A stretch of DNA of 64,000 nt. Source: Bacillota bacterium. GTDB lineage: Bacteria; Bacillota; Limnochordia; Limnochordales; ZCTH02-B6. The stretch covers positions 62,001 to 126,000 of the forward strand of contig PKQS01000007.1 of the NCBI GenBank assembly GCA_017577945.1. Direction: 5' to 3'. The position numbers and the translations under genes are program-made. Below, piece by piece: positions 36,397-44,928 of this stretch. The notes beneath the pieces are model-generated. The model worked only from the letters and a program-made list of their open reading frames with translations, did no database searches and was not told where the DNA came from. The stretch's first letter is position 1; every line of letters begins with the position of its first letter.

Positions 36397-38076
36397 GTGG
36401 CGACGAAGTTGAGCGGAACGGTGCACACGTGGGAGACGTATGACGCGGAGCAGCGGCGGCGCGCGCTGGCCGAGGCGGGGCTGGCGGCGGAAAATTTGGG
36501 CAGGCCCTTGCACGTGGCGGTGCTGGAGGGCTGGTCCGAAGAAGCGCTAGCCGTGCTGGAAGCTGCGGTGCGGCGGCGCGGCGGCGTGGTGCGGGGGTCT
36601 GCGCGGACGCGCGCCGTCGCGGCCGGCCTGGGCGCCTATTGGCAGGCGCTGCGGGCGCTGCAAGCCGCCGGCGCGCCGGCGGACGGGTGGCAACTGGCCC
36701 GGGCGCTGGCGGGCGCGCTGGAGCGGGACGGCGGCGCGATCGACGCGGACATGCCGTGCGGGGACAAGCTCTTGCCCTTCGGCCGCCGCACCGCCATCAT
36801 GGGCATCCTCAACGTGACCCCTGACTCGTTCTCCGACGGCGGCCATTATTTCGAAAAAGACGCCGCGGTAGCCCGCGGCCGCGAGCTGGCCTGGCAAGGG
36901 GCGGACGTAGTCGACGTCGGTGGCGAGTCGACCCGGCCGGGCGCGCTGCCCGTGGACCCGGAGGAGGAACTGCGGCGCGTCGTTCCGGTGGTGGAGGCGC
37001 TGGCCGGCACCCTCGCGGCACCGATCTCGGTGGACACGTACCGCGCGGCGGTCGCCGCCCGGGCGCTGGCGGCCGGCGCGCACATGATCAACGACATCTC
37101 CGCGCTGCGCTTTGACCCGGACATGGCCCGCGTGGTAGCCGAGCACGGCTGTCCCGTCGTGCTCATGCACATGCAAGGCACGCCCCGGACGATGCAGGAG
37201 CGGCCCGTCTACGGCGACGTGGTGGCCGACATCTTGGACTTTCTCGACGACGCCGTGGCGCGGGCCGTGCAAGCCGGCATCGCGCGGGATCGCATCATCG
37301 TCGACCCGGGCTTTGGCTTCGGCAAGACGCTGGAGCACAACCTGGAAATGATGCGGAACTTGCGGGCGTTTCGCCTTCTGGGCTGCCCGGTGTTGCTGGG
37401 CGCGTCGCGCAAGACGTCGCTGGGCAGCATCCTGTTGGGCGCCCCGCCGTGCCAGCGGGACGAGGGCACGGCGGCGACGGTGGCTCTGGCCGTCGCCCAA
37501 GGCGCGCACATGGTGCGGGTGCACGACGTCGCCGCGATGGCGAAGGTGGCGCGCGTGGCCGACGCGGTCGTCGCGGGCCGCAAACCGGCGCGGGTGTTTC
37601 TCAGCCTTGGTTCCAACATGGGCGATACCCGCGCCAACTTGGCCGAGGCGCGGCGGCGGCTCGGCGCGCTGCCGGGCACGCGCTTGGTGGCGGCATCGCC
37701 GCTGTATCGTACCGAACCGGTAGGCGGCGTGGAGCAGGACTGGTTTCTGAATCAAGTGGTGGAGTTGGAGACGTATCTGGATCCCGTACGCTTGCTGGGC
37801 GAAACGCAGCTGATCGAAGCGGCGCTGGGCAGGCCCGCGGTGGAGAAACGCATCCGCTGGGGGCCGCGGCCCATCGACATCGACATCGTGTTGTACGGCG
37901 AGGAAACGGTGGAGCGGCCCAACTTGCGCATCCCGCATCCGGAAAGCCACAAGCGGCGCTTCGTCTTGCAGCCGCTGGTGGATCTCGATCCCGGAGTGCG
38001 GTGGCTCGGCAAGACGGCGGCGGAACACCTGGCGGCTTTGCCGCCCGGGCAGGCGTTGGAGCGAGTGGCCGACTGA
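36397..38076 (+). CDS. folP-folK: Bifunctional dihydropteroate synthase / HPPK (FolP-FolK)
   Basis: Folate enzyme of about 559 residues. Residues 1-130 are an N-terminal extension seen in some DHPS proteins. Residues 130-390 are dihydropteroate synthase: MGILNVTPDSFSDGGHYF, VDVGGESTRPGA, ISVDTYRAAVA, INDISALRFDPD, VVLMHMQGTP, DPGFGFGKTLEHN and GASRKTSLG. Residues 398-555 are hydroxymethyldihydropterin pyrophosphokinase: VFLSLGSNMGDTRANL, SPLYRTEPVGGVEQ, RWGPRPIDIDIVLYG and IPHPESHKRRFVLQPL. The fused order FolP-FolK joins two consecutive-pathway enzymes in one chain. No folB or folE is nearby. The start is uncertain: GTG 36397 follows GGAGG closely; the frame is open from 36253. Confidence 0.92.
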   Translation: MATKLSGTVHTWETYDAEQRRRALAEAGLAAENLGRPLHVAVLEGWSEEALAVLEAAVRRRGGVVRGSARTRAVAAGLGAYWQALRALQAAGAPADGWQLARALAGALERDGGAIDADMPCGDKLLPFGRRTAIMGILNVTPDSFSDGGHYFEKDAAVARGRELAWQGADVVDVGGESTRPGALPVDPEEELRRVVPVVEALAGTLAAPISVDTYRAAVAARALAAGAHMINDISALRFDPDMARVVAEHGCPVVLMHMQGTPRTMQERPVYGDVVADILDFLDDAVARAVQAGIARDRIIVDPGFGFGKTLEHNLEMMRNLRAFRLLGCPVLLGASRKTSLGSILLGAPPCQRDEGTAATVALAVAQGAHMVRVHDVAAMAKVARVADAVVAGRKPARVFLSLGSNMGDTRANLAEARRRLGALPGTRLVAASPLYRTEPVGGVEQDWFLNQVVELETYLDPVRLLGETQLIEAALGRPAVEKRIRWGPRPIDIDIVLYGEETVERPNLRIPHPESHKRRFVLQPLVDLDPGVRWLGKTAAEHLAALPPGQALERVAD

Positions 38077-38109
38077 AGGCCGGCTGTACGGCCTCAAGCC
38101 CGGCGCGGG

Positions 38110-38436
38110 TCAGATGCGGTGGAATTGGTCGACGTCGAGGACCCACACGGTGGCGCCGCCGACTTCGGCTTCGATGGGCAAGGCCACCGTGGTCGGGATT
38201 TCCGACGGCGGCTGGGGCAGCAGCTTCTTGCGGCGCACGCACGTACGCCGGATGATGTGCAGCACGCGGTCTACCTGGTCGGCGCTGACGCCGATGAGCA
38301 GCGTGGTGTTGCCCCGCAGGAGAAAGCCGCCGGTGCTGGCCAGCTTGGTGACGCTGAATCCGTCTTCAATCAGCGCGTCCATCAACACAGCCGCGTCGTC
38401 GTCCTCGACGATGGCCAACACGAGTTTCTGGGCCAT
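38110..38436 (-). CDS. darA: Cyclic-di-AMP receptor DarA/PstA (PII-like)
   Basis: Small cytoplasmic protein of 108 residues with the PII-like fold. The family pattern is LVLAIVEDDDAAVLMDALIE, VTKLASTGGFLLRGNTTLLI and the C-terminal strand VWVLDVDQFHRI. It binds c-di-AMP; its downstream target is unknown. ATG 38436 follows AAAGGAG by 7 bp. It converges with folPK and is divergent from the glycosidase gene. Confidence 0.93.
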   Translation of the reverse strand: MAQKLVLAIVEDDDAAVLMDALIEDGFSVTKLASTGGFLLRGNTTLLIGVSADQVDRVLHIIRRTCVRRKKLLPQPPSEIPTTVALPIEAEVGGATVWVLDVDQFHRI

Positions 38437-38619
38437 GGCGCCGCTCCTTTCCCAGCGCGGCGTGAAGCCGCGGAATAGCGCGTCTTGCCGCACAGATGTA
38501 TTTGACGAGCAAGCACACGTTTTCCTGTTGGCGCGCGGAAGGAGCGACGCGCGGGAAGGTGTCGGAACCGGAAGAATTTAAATAACGGTTGCCCGCGCGC
38601 TGGCGGTTTGTAAACGCTG

Positions 38620-38639
38620 GCCGTGTTTGAACACACGGC
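38620..38639. promoter_or_regulatory. Inverted repeat, candidate operator
   Basis: GCCGTGT-TTGAAC-ACACGGC, a 7-bp perfect inverted repeat, lies in the 367-bp gap between divergent darA and the glycosidase gene. A half-site-like TGTAAACG stands 10 bp before it. Nothing else in the gap is recognisable as a gene. Confidence 0.3.
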
Positions 38640-38803
38640 GTGTCGAAACGCTCGGCGGCGGACCGGGAGAAGTAAGGGACGGGCCGTGCATAGACTGGGA
38701 CGCGCGTCGCTGGCACGGGAATGCCCGGCGGAGGGCTGTCCCGGAAACCCGGCGCGGCTACTTCCTGCCAGTAAGGACGACCGCTGCGGCCGAGGTGGGA
38801 GCT

Positions 38804-40756
38804 GTGGAGCAGGCCAAGCTGACGGTTCCTGAAGAGCTGAAAGAAAGCGTCGCCTATTTTCCGACCGGCAACGAGTACGTGGCGCTGCCGCTCGTCAACG
38901 AGGGCGGCGCGGTGGAAAGCTTCAACGTCTTGCACATGCGCTGCAAAGGCATGGTGGAGTTTTACGGCACGCCGGCCGCGCCGCTGCTGGTCCCGGTCGT
39001 GCGGGTGGACGGCCGCGAGCTGGAAGGTACGCACCTGACGTGGGAGCGGCTCGAGCACTGGTTGCCGCGCTTCGTCGGCGAAGGCGCGGGCGTCCGGGTG
39101 ACGGGACTCCTCTGCGCGCCGCCCGGGCGGCGGGGTTTCGTGTACACGCTGCGGGTCGAAAACGTCGGCGCGAAGCCTGTCACCGTTGAATGGGGCTGGC
39201 GGGGCGAGTGGGCTTCGGCCCGCCAGGGCATCTACCGCAGCCGTCCGCTGCACGGGCGGCGGACGGCCTGGTATGACCGCTGGACCGACACGCTGGCCTT
39301 CGAACTGGCGGCAGGGCCGGCGGTGGCGGGCTTCGCGCTGGGCGCGTCCAAATCGTTTCGCAGCGTGGGCTGGCGGCTGGCGACCGAGTCCGAGCAGGAA
39401 GACGTCTTCCTCGAGGCGCTGGCGCGCCGGGGCGGGCCGGGTGCCGAGCAGCGGCTGCGGGTCGACAACGAGAACGGCGAGGCCATCTGTTTCGCCGTCG
39501 CCACGGAAACGGTGCTGCAGCCCGGCCGGGCGGCCGAGCTGGACTTGTACGTCGGGGTCAATGCCGAAAGCGACGGGGCGTGCACGGCCGTCGTCGACTT
39601 GCAGCGGCGGGGCGCCAAGGCGCTGGTGGAGGAGGCCCGGGCGTGGCTGCAGCGGCGGATGCGTCCTGTGGCCGACGAAGAGCTGGGCGCCCGCACGTAC
39701 CTCAATCTTTGGTTCAACTACTTTTTCGCCGCCGGCCGCACCATCGACACCGACGAGCTGGTGCTGGTCACGTCTCGCAGTCCCCGCTACTACGTGAGCG
39801 CGGCCTTCTGGGCCCGCGACGCGTACTTGTGGAGCTTTCCCGGCGTGCTGCTGCTGGATCCCGAGCGAGCCCGGGAAATGGTGCTGGTGGGCTTCGGCCG
39901 GTACTTGCGCAACGTGGCCGAGCACAGCCTGTACATCGACGGCTCCGTGCTGTATCCGGGGTTCGAGCTGGACGAGCTGTGCGCGCCGATTCTGGCGCTG
40001 GAGCAATACGTGCAAGCCACCGACGACTACTCCGTGCTGGAGGAAGTGGGGCTGGGCGGGACGGGCCGCGTCGTCGACGGCCTGGCGTACTTGGAGAAGC
40101 GCCTCGAGGAGCAGCGGCACCCGGAGCGGAACTTGTACGCCACCTTCCTGTCACCCACGGATGACCCAGCAACGCATCCTTTCCTCACCTACGACAACGT
40201 TCTCGCCTGGCGAGCGCTGCGGGCGCTGGCCCATTTTAAGCGGCGGCGCGGCGACAGCCTGGGCGAATGGCGGGCCAACCAGCAGGCGGTGCAGCTGCGG
40301 GAGACGCTGCGCCGGCACGCCGTGGTCGAAGGTTTCAACGGCCCCATGTTTGCGTGGGCGCTGGACGAGCGGCGGCGGGCGCAGCTGCTGGACCAGCCTC
40401 CGGGCAGCTTGCAGCTATTGGCCTACTACGGCTTCTGTGAACCGGACGATCCCGTCTACGTCAACACGGTCAACTGGATTCATTCTTCTCGCAATCCCGA
40501 CTATTTCCCCGGCAAGTTCGGCGCGCCGGGCTGCGCGCACGCGCCGCATCCTTGGCCGCTGATGGTGGCCTACGACGTGCTTTTGGGGCGAGACCTGGCC
40601 GCAGGGCTGGAGTTTTTCCGCAGGGCGCCCATGGATAACGGCATCGTCTGCGAGACGGTGGACCGGCACACCGGGGTCGTCAAGACCGGCGCGGCCTTCG
40701 CGTCGGCGGCCGGATTCGTGGGCTACGCGCTCTATCGCGCTCTGACGAAGCCGTAA
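38804..40756 (+). CDS. Six-hairpin (alpha/alpha) glycosidase-like protein
   Basis: Cytoplasmic-looking protein of 650 residues. The N-terminal ~270 residues are beta-rich (TGNEYVALPLVNEGGAVESF onward). The C-terminal ~380 residues look like an (alpha/alpha)6 barrel: YYVSAAFWARDAYLWSFPG near residue 335, SLYIDGSVLYPGFELDELCA, FLTYDNVLAWRALRALAHF, VEGFNGPMFAWALDE and HAPHPWPLMVAYDVLLG. The closest families I recall are GH125-type alpha-mannosidases and related six-hairpin glycosidases, but I cannot name the catalytic acids with certainty. There is no signal peptide, so the substrate would be intracellular or an oligosaccharide. GTG 38804 follows GAGGTGGGA. Confidence 0.7.
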   Translation: MEQAKLTVPEELKESVAYFPTGNEYVALPLVNEGGAVESFNVLHMRCKGMVEFYGTPAAPLLVPVVRVDGRELEGTHLTWERLEHWLPRFVGEGAGVRVTGLLCAPPGRRGFVYTLRVENVGAKPVTVEWGWRGEWASARQGIYRSRPLHGRRTAWYDRWTDTLAFELAAGPAVAGFALGASKSFRSVGWRLATESEQEDVFLEALARRGGPGAEQRLRVDNENGEAICFAVATETVLQPGRAAELDLYVGVNAESDGACTAVVDLQRRGAKALVEEARAWLQRRMRPVADEELGARTYLNLWFNYFFAAGRTIDTDELVLVTSRSPRYYVSAAFWARDAYLWSFPGVLLLDPERAREMVLVGFGRYLRNVAEHSLYIDGSVLYPGFELDELCAPILALEQYVQATDDYSVLEEVGLGGTGRVVDGLAYLEKRLEEQRHPERNLYATFLSPTDDPATHPFLTYDNVLAWRALRALAHFKRRRGDSLGEWRANQQAVQLRETLRRHAVVEGFNGPMFAWALDERRRAQLLDQPPGSLQLLAYYGFCEPDDPVYVNTVNWIHSSRNPDYFPGKFGAPGCAHAPHPWPLMVAYDVLLGRDLAAGLEFFRRAPMDNGIVCETVDRHTGVVKTGAAFASAAGFVGYALYRALTKP

Positions 40757-40826
40757 GCCAGCGAGCGCCGCTTGGCGGTGCAAACAAGACGGGCTTTGAC
40801 GAACCGGCGAACGGGGGGGAAAGCGT

Positions 40827-41795
40827 ATGACTCGTACGGTGCTGCGGGCCGACGCGGTCTTCCAGGGCGGCGGCGTCAAAGTCATCGGGCTGGTGGGCGC
40901 GCTGACCGTCGCGGAAAGCTACGGCTACCGATGGGTCAACCTGGCCGGCACGTCGGCGGGCGCCTTGGTGGCCGCGCTGGCGGCGGCCGGGTACCGGGCG
41001 GAAGAAATGGCACAGCTCTTGCAGGAAATGGATTTTCGCATCTTCCGAGACGCCCCGTGGTGGGCGAAAATTCCTTTGGCGGGTCCCGCTCTGGCGCTGC
41101 TCCTCACGAAGGGGCTGTACAAGGGCGACGCGCTGGAGGAGTGGGTGCGGGGGCTGCTGGCCCGCCGCGGCGTGCGCACGTTCGCGGATTTGGTCATTCC
41201 GGGCGAAAGGGACGAGCGCTTTCGCTTCAAGCTGCAAGTCATCGCCGCGGACATCAGCCGGGGGCGCATGGTGGTGCTGCCCCGAGACATAGCGGCCTAC
41301 GGCGTTGACCCCGAGCAGCTGGACGTGGCCCGGGCCGTGCGGATGAGCGCCAGCCTGCCGTACTTTTTCCGCCCGGTGACGCAACACTTCCCGGCTCCCG
41401 ACGGGGGCTTTCGCAGCTACATCGTCGACGGGGGCGTTTTGAGCAACTTTCCGGTCTGGCTGTTTGACGTGCCGGGCACGCCGCCCTGGCCCACCATCGG
41501 CTTCATGCTGGTGAGCCGGCCGCCCGGCCGGCCGCACCGCATCCGGGGGCCGGTGTCCTTCGGCGCGGCGGTGGTGTCCACCATGCTGGAGGCCCACGAC
41601 GCGCAATATCTTGAGGAAGCCGACGGCGTGCGCACGATCCGGGTGCCGGCGGTCGGCGTGCGGGCGACGGACTTCGAGTTGTCGCCCGAGGAGCGCCGCC
41701 GGCTGTTCGCGGCCGGCGCGGAGGCGGCCCGCCGCTTTTTCGAGCAGTGGAACTTCGAGCGCTACGTGCGCCTGTACCGGACGGGGACGGCGTAG
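40827..41795 (+). CDS. Patatin-like phospholipase
   Basis: Lipid acyl hydrolase of 322 residues with the patatin fold. The oxyanion loop is FQGGGVKVIGLVGAL near residue 12, the nucleophile elbow is NLAGTSAGALVAAL with Ser43, and the dyad Asp is in YIVDGGVLSNFPV, after a SASLPYFFRP segment. The proteins hydrolyse phospholipid or other acyl esters on the cytoplasmic side of the membrane. ATG 40827 follows the strong GGGGGGAAAG. It is 70 bp downstream of the glycosidase gene and 28 bp upstream of the aminotransferase, so all three may form one transcript. Confidence 0.92.
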   Translation: MTRTVLRADAVFQGGGVKVIGLVGALTVAESYGYRWVNLAGTSAGALVAALAAAGYRAEEMAQLLQEMDFRIFRDAPWWAKIPLAGPALALLLTKGLYKGDALEEWVRGLLARRGVRTFADLVIPGERDERFRFKLQVIAADISRGRMVVLPRDIAAYGVDPEQLDVARAVRMSASLPYFFRPVTQHFPAPDGGFRSYIVDGGVLSNFPVWLFDVPGTPPWPTIGFMLVSRPPGRPHRIRGPVSFGAAVVSTMLEAHDAQYLEEADGVRTIRVPAVGVRATDFELSPEERRRLFAAGAEAARRFFEQWNFERYVRLYRTGTA

Positions 41796-41823
41796 CGCGG
41801 CGCAGAAGCGGAGGCATGCAACG

Positions 41824-42684
41824 ATGACGCAGGAGACGTACGTCTTCCTTAACGACGCGTGGGTGGCGCCCGAGCAGGCGCGCGTGCCGGTGGAAGACCG
41901 AGGCTTTCAGTTCGGCGACGGGATTTACGAGGTAGTGCGGATTTACCGCGGGCGTCCGTTCGCCATGTGGCCGCATCTGGAGCGGCTGGAGCGCTCGGCG
42001 CGGGAGCTGGAACTGCCGCTGCCGCGACCGCTGCCGGAGCTGGCCCGTCTCATCGAGGAAGCGCCGGCTCGCCGGGGCTTGCAAGAGGCGACCGTGTACC
42101 TCCAGCTGACCCGCGGCTATGCGCCGCGCATCCACTACTTTCCGGATCACGTGACGCCGACCCTGGTCGTCTACGCCCAGCCGATCCGTCTCCAGCCCGA
42201 GGAGGTGTACGAGCGCGGCGCGGCCGCCATCGTCGTTCCGGACGAGCGCTGGCTCCGTTGCGACATCAAGAGCGTCAATTTGCTGCCCAACGCGCTGGCG
42301 AAAGAGCGCGCTCGCCGCGCCGGCGTGCTGGAAGCCATCCTGCACCGGGAAGGGGTCGGCATCACGGAAGGTTCGAGTACAAACGTGTTCGCGGTCTGCC
42401 GCGGCAAGCTGGTGACTGCGCCGGCGGGCCGGTACATCTTGCGCGGCGTGACGCGCGACATCGTCCTGGAACTTGCGCGCGCAGCGGGCATCGCCGTAGA
42501 GGAGCGGTTCCTGTCGCGGGAGGAGCTGCTGGCGGCGGACGAGGTGTTCATCACCAGCACGACCTTGGAAGTCATGCCGATTGCCCGCATCGACGGCCAA
42601 CCTGTAGGCGAAGGCCGCCCGGGCCCCGTCGCCCGCCGCTTGCGGGACGCGTTTCGGGCGCGCGTCGCGGAGGAGACGCGCTAG
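41824..42684 (+). CDS. dat: D-amino-acid aminotransferase (PLP fold type IV)
   Basis: PLP-dependent class IV aminotransferase of 286 residues. Family features are VEDRGFQFGDGIYEVVRIYRG near residue 22, the PLP-lysine Lys149 in CDIKSVNLLPNALAKERA, and EGSSTNVFAV and SREELLAADEVFITSTTLE. The RGFQFGDGIYEV start and the DIKSVNLLPN context match D-alanine aminotransferase of Bacillus better than branched-chain enzymes. It makes D-glutamate or D-alanine for peptidoglycan. ATG 41824 lies 9 bp after GGAGG. The stop overlaps the small membrane gene on the other strand by 4 bp. Confidence 0.88.
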   Translation: MTQETYVFLNDAWVAPEQARVPVEDRGFQFGDGIYEVVRIYRGRPFAMWPHLERLERSARELELPLPRPLPELARLIEEAPARRGLQEATVYLQLTRGYAPRIHYFPDHVTPTLVVYAQPIRLQPEEVYERGAAAIVVPDERWLRCDIKSVNLLPNALAKERARRAGVLEAILHREGVGITEGSSTNVFAVCRGKLVTAPAGRYILRGVTRDIVLELARAAGIAVEERFLSREELLAADEVFITSTTLEVMPIARIDGQPVGEGRPGPVARRLRDAFRARVAEETR

Positions 42685-42860
42685 CGGCCTTCACGGTCCC
42701 GCCGGAGGGCCGAGTGGATGAAAAGCGCCTGCAGGACGATGATGGGCGCCAGGAGCAGCAGCCGCACCGTCGTCGACACGTCGAGCATGCCGATGAACGG
42801 CAGGGGCAGGATGAGCAAGACAAAGTAGACGTAATCCTTGCCGAGCCGCTTCCACTTCAC
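42681..42860 (-). CDS. 59-residue two-helix membrane protein, unknown
   Basis: Too short for routine gene lists, but well formed. The start is GTG 42860 with GAGGTGGT about 10 bp upstream. The protein begins MKWKRLGKDY, has two hydrophobic helices (VYFVLLILPLPFIGML and VRLLLLAPIIVLQALFIH) and ends in a charged tail. Codon positions follow the GC pattern of real genes. No family is recognised. It is convergent with dat, with a 4-bp stop overlap, and antisense frames here show no domain. It may be a small regulatory or membrane-structure protein. Confidence 0.55.
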   Translation of the reverse strand: MKWKRLGKDYVYFVLLILPLPFIGMLDVSTTVRLLLLAPIIVLQALFIHSALRRDREGR

Positions 42861-43016
42861 CCTGTGTCACCACCTCGCGAAGCCCGCCTCCATTATACAG
42901 GATGCGGGAGCGCGGGCCGGCGCGCGCCGCAGGGCGCGCTTCTTTTTTCCGCGGCCGTATCTTTGCGCCGCGCCAGGGAACAATAGCCGCGGAAAAGGGG
43001 CGGGGAGGTGACGGAA

Positions 43017-43211
43017 GTGGCGCGGCTGACGCAGATGGAGCTGCTGCAGATCAACGAACTGCTGCGGGCCGAGGAACTGGCCTGGCGCAAGTGCGAGTAT
43101 TACGGGCAGTACGCGCAGGACCCGCAGGTCAGGCAGATGGCGCAGCAGGGCGCCCAGCATCACCGACAGCACATGCAGACGCTCATGAGCCAGCTGCAGT
43201 CGCTGAGCTGA
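43017..43211 (+). CDS. Small spore-coat-like protein (Gln-rich helical)
   Basis: Protein of 64 residues, mostly one helix pair: LTQMELLQINELLRAEELAW, then YAQDPQVRQMAQQGAQHHR. It resembles the short companions of CotF-type coat proteins in spore formers and is followed 39 bp later by a CotF-domain gene, so a coat role is likely. GTG 43017 lies 8 bp after GGGGAGG (43002-43008); GTG 43008 is in frame but overlaps that site. Expression in late sporulation is an inference from context. Confidence 0.7.
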   Translation: MARLTQMELLQINELLRAEELAWRKCEYYGQYAQDPQVRQMAQQGAQHHRQHMQTLMSQLQSLS

Positions 43212-43250
43212 GCGCAGCGCAAGAACACCGGCTCGACGAGGGGGACGACG

Positions 43251-43652
43251 ATGGACAACCAGGCGGGCACGTTTCGCCTGACGGATCGAGACATTCTCAC
43301 GGACTTGCTCTTGACGGCCAAACAGCTCATCGGCGCGTACGGGCTGGCTGAGCGGGAGAGCACGCACCCGCAGCTGCGCTCGACTCTGCACCAGCTAGCC
43401 AACGAGGAAGAGCAATACCACGCGCAGGCGTTCCAGGCCATGCACCAGCGCGGCTGGTACGAGACGCCTCTGGCCGACTCCAGCCTGGCGCAGCAGATCG
43501 TGGCGCTTTGGTCCAGCAAGCTGCAGGCGTACGGCCCCTACGGCGCGCAGCAGACGGCGGGCCAGATTCCCTTCGCCCAGCCGTATGCGCCGCAGTACAC
43601 CCAGCAGAATCCGGGCTACAACCAGCCTTACAATCAGCCGTACGGCCACTGA
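43251..43652 (+). CDS. CotF-domain spore coat protein
   Basis: Coat protein of 133 residues with the CotF ferritin-like helical domain: LTDRDILTDLLLTAKQLIGAY near residue 10, then ERESTHPQLRSTLHQL and QAMHQRGWYET. The C-terminal 40 residues are Pro/Gln/Tyr-rich with repeated QPY and QPYG elements, as in several coat and exosporium proteins. ATG 43251 lies behind a weak GAGGGGGA. It is transcribed with the small helical gene and followed by a strong terminator. Confidence 0.85.
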   Translation: MDNQAGTFRLTDRDILTDLLLTAKQLIGAYGLAERESTHPQLRSTLHQLANEEEQYHAQAFQAMHQRGWYETPLADSSLAQQIVALWSSKLQAYGPYGAQQTAGQIPFAQPYAPQYTQQNPGYNQPYNQPYGH

Positions 43653-43659
43653 CGCCGCG

Positions 43660-43702
43660 GCCGGCGGCGGGGCTGCAGGCCGCGCCGCCGGCTTTTCGTT
43701 TT
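43660..43702 (+). terminator. Intrinsic terminator after the coat genes
   Basis: GCCGGCGGCG (43660-43669) pairs with CGCCGCCGGC (43683-43692), a 10-bp stem followed by TTTTCGTTTTT. Its loop region abuts the convergent Gly-rich gene, so it may serve both directions. Confidence 0.85.
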
Positions 43703-43714
43703 TCCCTGGCCCGC

Positions 43715-44359
43715 TCAGCCGCCGACGCCGATCCCCGCACTTCCGCCTCCTCCCGCGCCAGCGCCGCCACTTGAGCCTCCGCCTTGCCCCGCCGGACCCT
43801 GGCCGCCGCCGGGCGCGCCCTGCGGCTGCTCCGCGGCCAGCACTTCCGGATGAACCCACCATTCGTCGGCCAGCAGCTCGAAGTTGCGCGGGTTGAAACC
43901 GTACCAGTTGATGCGCCGGAACGTCTCGCCCGCCAGGCGCAGCCGTCCGATGACCACGCCGGGCAGGCGGTGCCCGTAAACGTCCTTCAGCTGGTCGGTG
44001 CGGAAGACGACGGTCACATCGCGCAGCGGCGCGTCGACATGCTTCAGCTCCCGGAACAAGAGCATGGACTTCTTCAGCAAGTCGTCCAGCTTGGGCTGCG
44101 CGCGGGCGAATTCCACGCCCAGCGACCAGCCTTCCTCCGAGGACTCCGCCCAGGCCAACTCCGCCTGCACGCCGAGAACGGCGCGCCGCAGCGCGTCTTG
44201 CTGCCGCCGCAAGGGGTCGTCTTGCCGCTTGATCCGTTCGACCGCCCGCTCCGGCGCGGACGACGGTCCAGCTTGTCCCGCCGGCGTTTGATACAGCGCG
44301 ATACCGGCCACGACGGCCACAACCCCCAGCGCCGCGATCCAGCGCGGCGTACGAGCCAC
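43715..44359 (-). CDS. Membrane-anchored Gly-rich protein in the spmAB operon
   Basis: Protein of about 214 residues that I do not recognise. It has an N-terminal anchor (residues 6-22, RWIAALGVVAVVAGIALY), a charged helical region (VERIKRQDDPLRRQQDALRR) and a globular extracytoplasmic part (about 65-165, with RDVTVVFRTDQLKDVYGH and FRRINWYGFNPRNFELLADE), then a ~45-residue Gly/Gln-rich tail. GTG 44359 lies 8 bp after GAGGAGG; ATG 44365 is closer to that site. It is 38 bp downstream of spmB in the same direction and is probably sporulation-linked. The tail is low complexity and may be disordered. Confidence 0.6.
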   Translation of the reverse strand: MARTPRWIAALGVVAVVAGIALYQTPAGQAGPSSAPERAVERIKRQDDPLRRQQDALRRAVLGVQAELAWAESSEEGWSLGVEFARAQPKLDDLLKKSMLLFRELKHVDAPLRDVTVVFRTDQLKDVYGHRLPGVVIGRLRLAGETFRRINWYGFNPRNFELLADEWWVHPEVLAAEQPQGAPGGGQGPAGQGGGSSGGAGAGGGGSAGIGVGG

Positions 44360-44397
44360 GGACATCCCCTCCTCGCCAGTAGCGTGCCCGCGGCACG

Positions 44398-44928
44398 TCA
44401 TACGATAAACAGCAGCACGGTAATCCAGAGCGCAGCCAAATACCCGAGCAAGTCGCCCAGCAGGCACAGCTGCACGGCGTAGCGGCTGTTGCGGATGCCT
44501 ACGGATCCCAGATACAGCGTAAGCACGTAAAACGTCGTCTCCGAGCTGCCTTGCATGATGGACGCGAGCAGACCCACGAACGAGTCGGGCCCGTGCTGCG
44601 CCAGCAAATCTGCCACGACGCCCATCGCGGCCGCATGAGAAAACGGGCGGATGAGCATGAGCGGCAGCACGTCGGGGGGAAACCCCGCGACCGCGAGCGC
44701 GGGGGCCGCCAGCCGGCTGAGCCAGAGCAAGGCGCCCGATTCGCGAAAGAGGCCGATGGCGACGTAAATGCCGATGATGAGCGGAATGAGCCGCAGTCCC
44801 AGCTTCAAGCCGTCCGCCGCGCCGGCCGCGAACTCGCTGTACACGTTGACACGGCGGCGCAGCGCCGCGACCAGGACCGCGGCCAGCAACAACGGCACGA
44901 TCCAGACGCTGATGGCGGCGATCTTCAC
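44398..44928 (-). CDS. spmB: Spore maturation protein B
   Basis: Membrane protein of 176 residues (Bacillus SpmB is 178) of the nucleoside-transporter-like/SpmB family. It has about five helices and SpmB-type segments such as LIPLIIGIYVAIGLFRESGA, PLMLIRPFSHAAAMGVVADL and SIMQGSSETTFYVLTLYLGS. With SpmA it is needed for spore core dehydration and heat resistance in Bacillus. GTG 44928 overlaps the spmA stop (GTGA), so translation is coupled; GTG 44934 is an alternative. Confidence 0.92.
   Translation of the reverse strand: MKIAAISVWIVPLLLAAVLVAALRRRVNVYSEFAAGAADGLKLGLRLIPLIIGIYVAIGLFRESGALLWLSRLAAPALAVAGFPPDVLPLMLIRPFSHAAAMGVVADLLAQHGPDSFVGLLASIMQGSSETTFYVLTLYLGSVGIRNSRYAVQLCLLGDLLGYLAALWITVLLFIV

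Noticed and set aside
38437..38803. A c-di-GMP or other riboswitch ahead of the glycosidase gene.
   Set aside because: No conserved aptamer core could be recognised; only an inverted repeat is supported.
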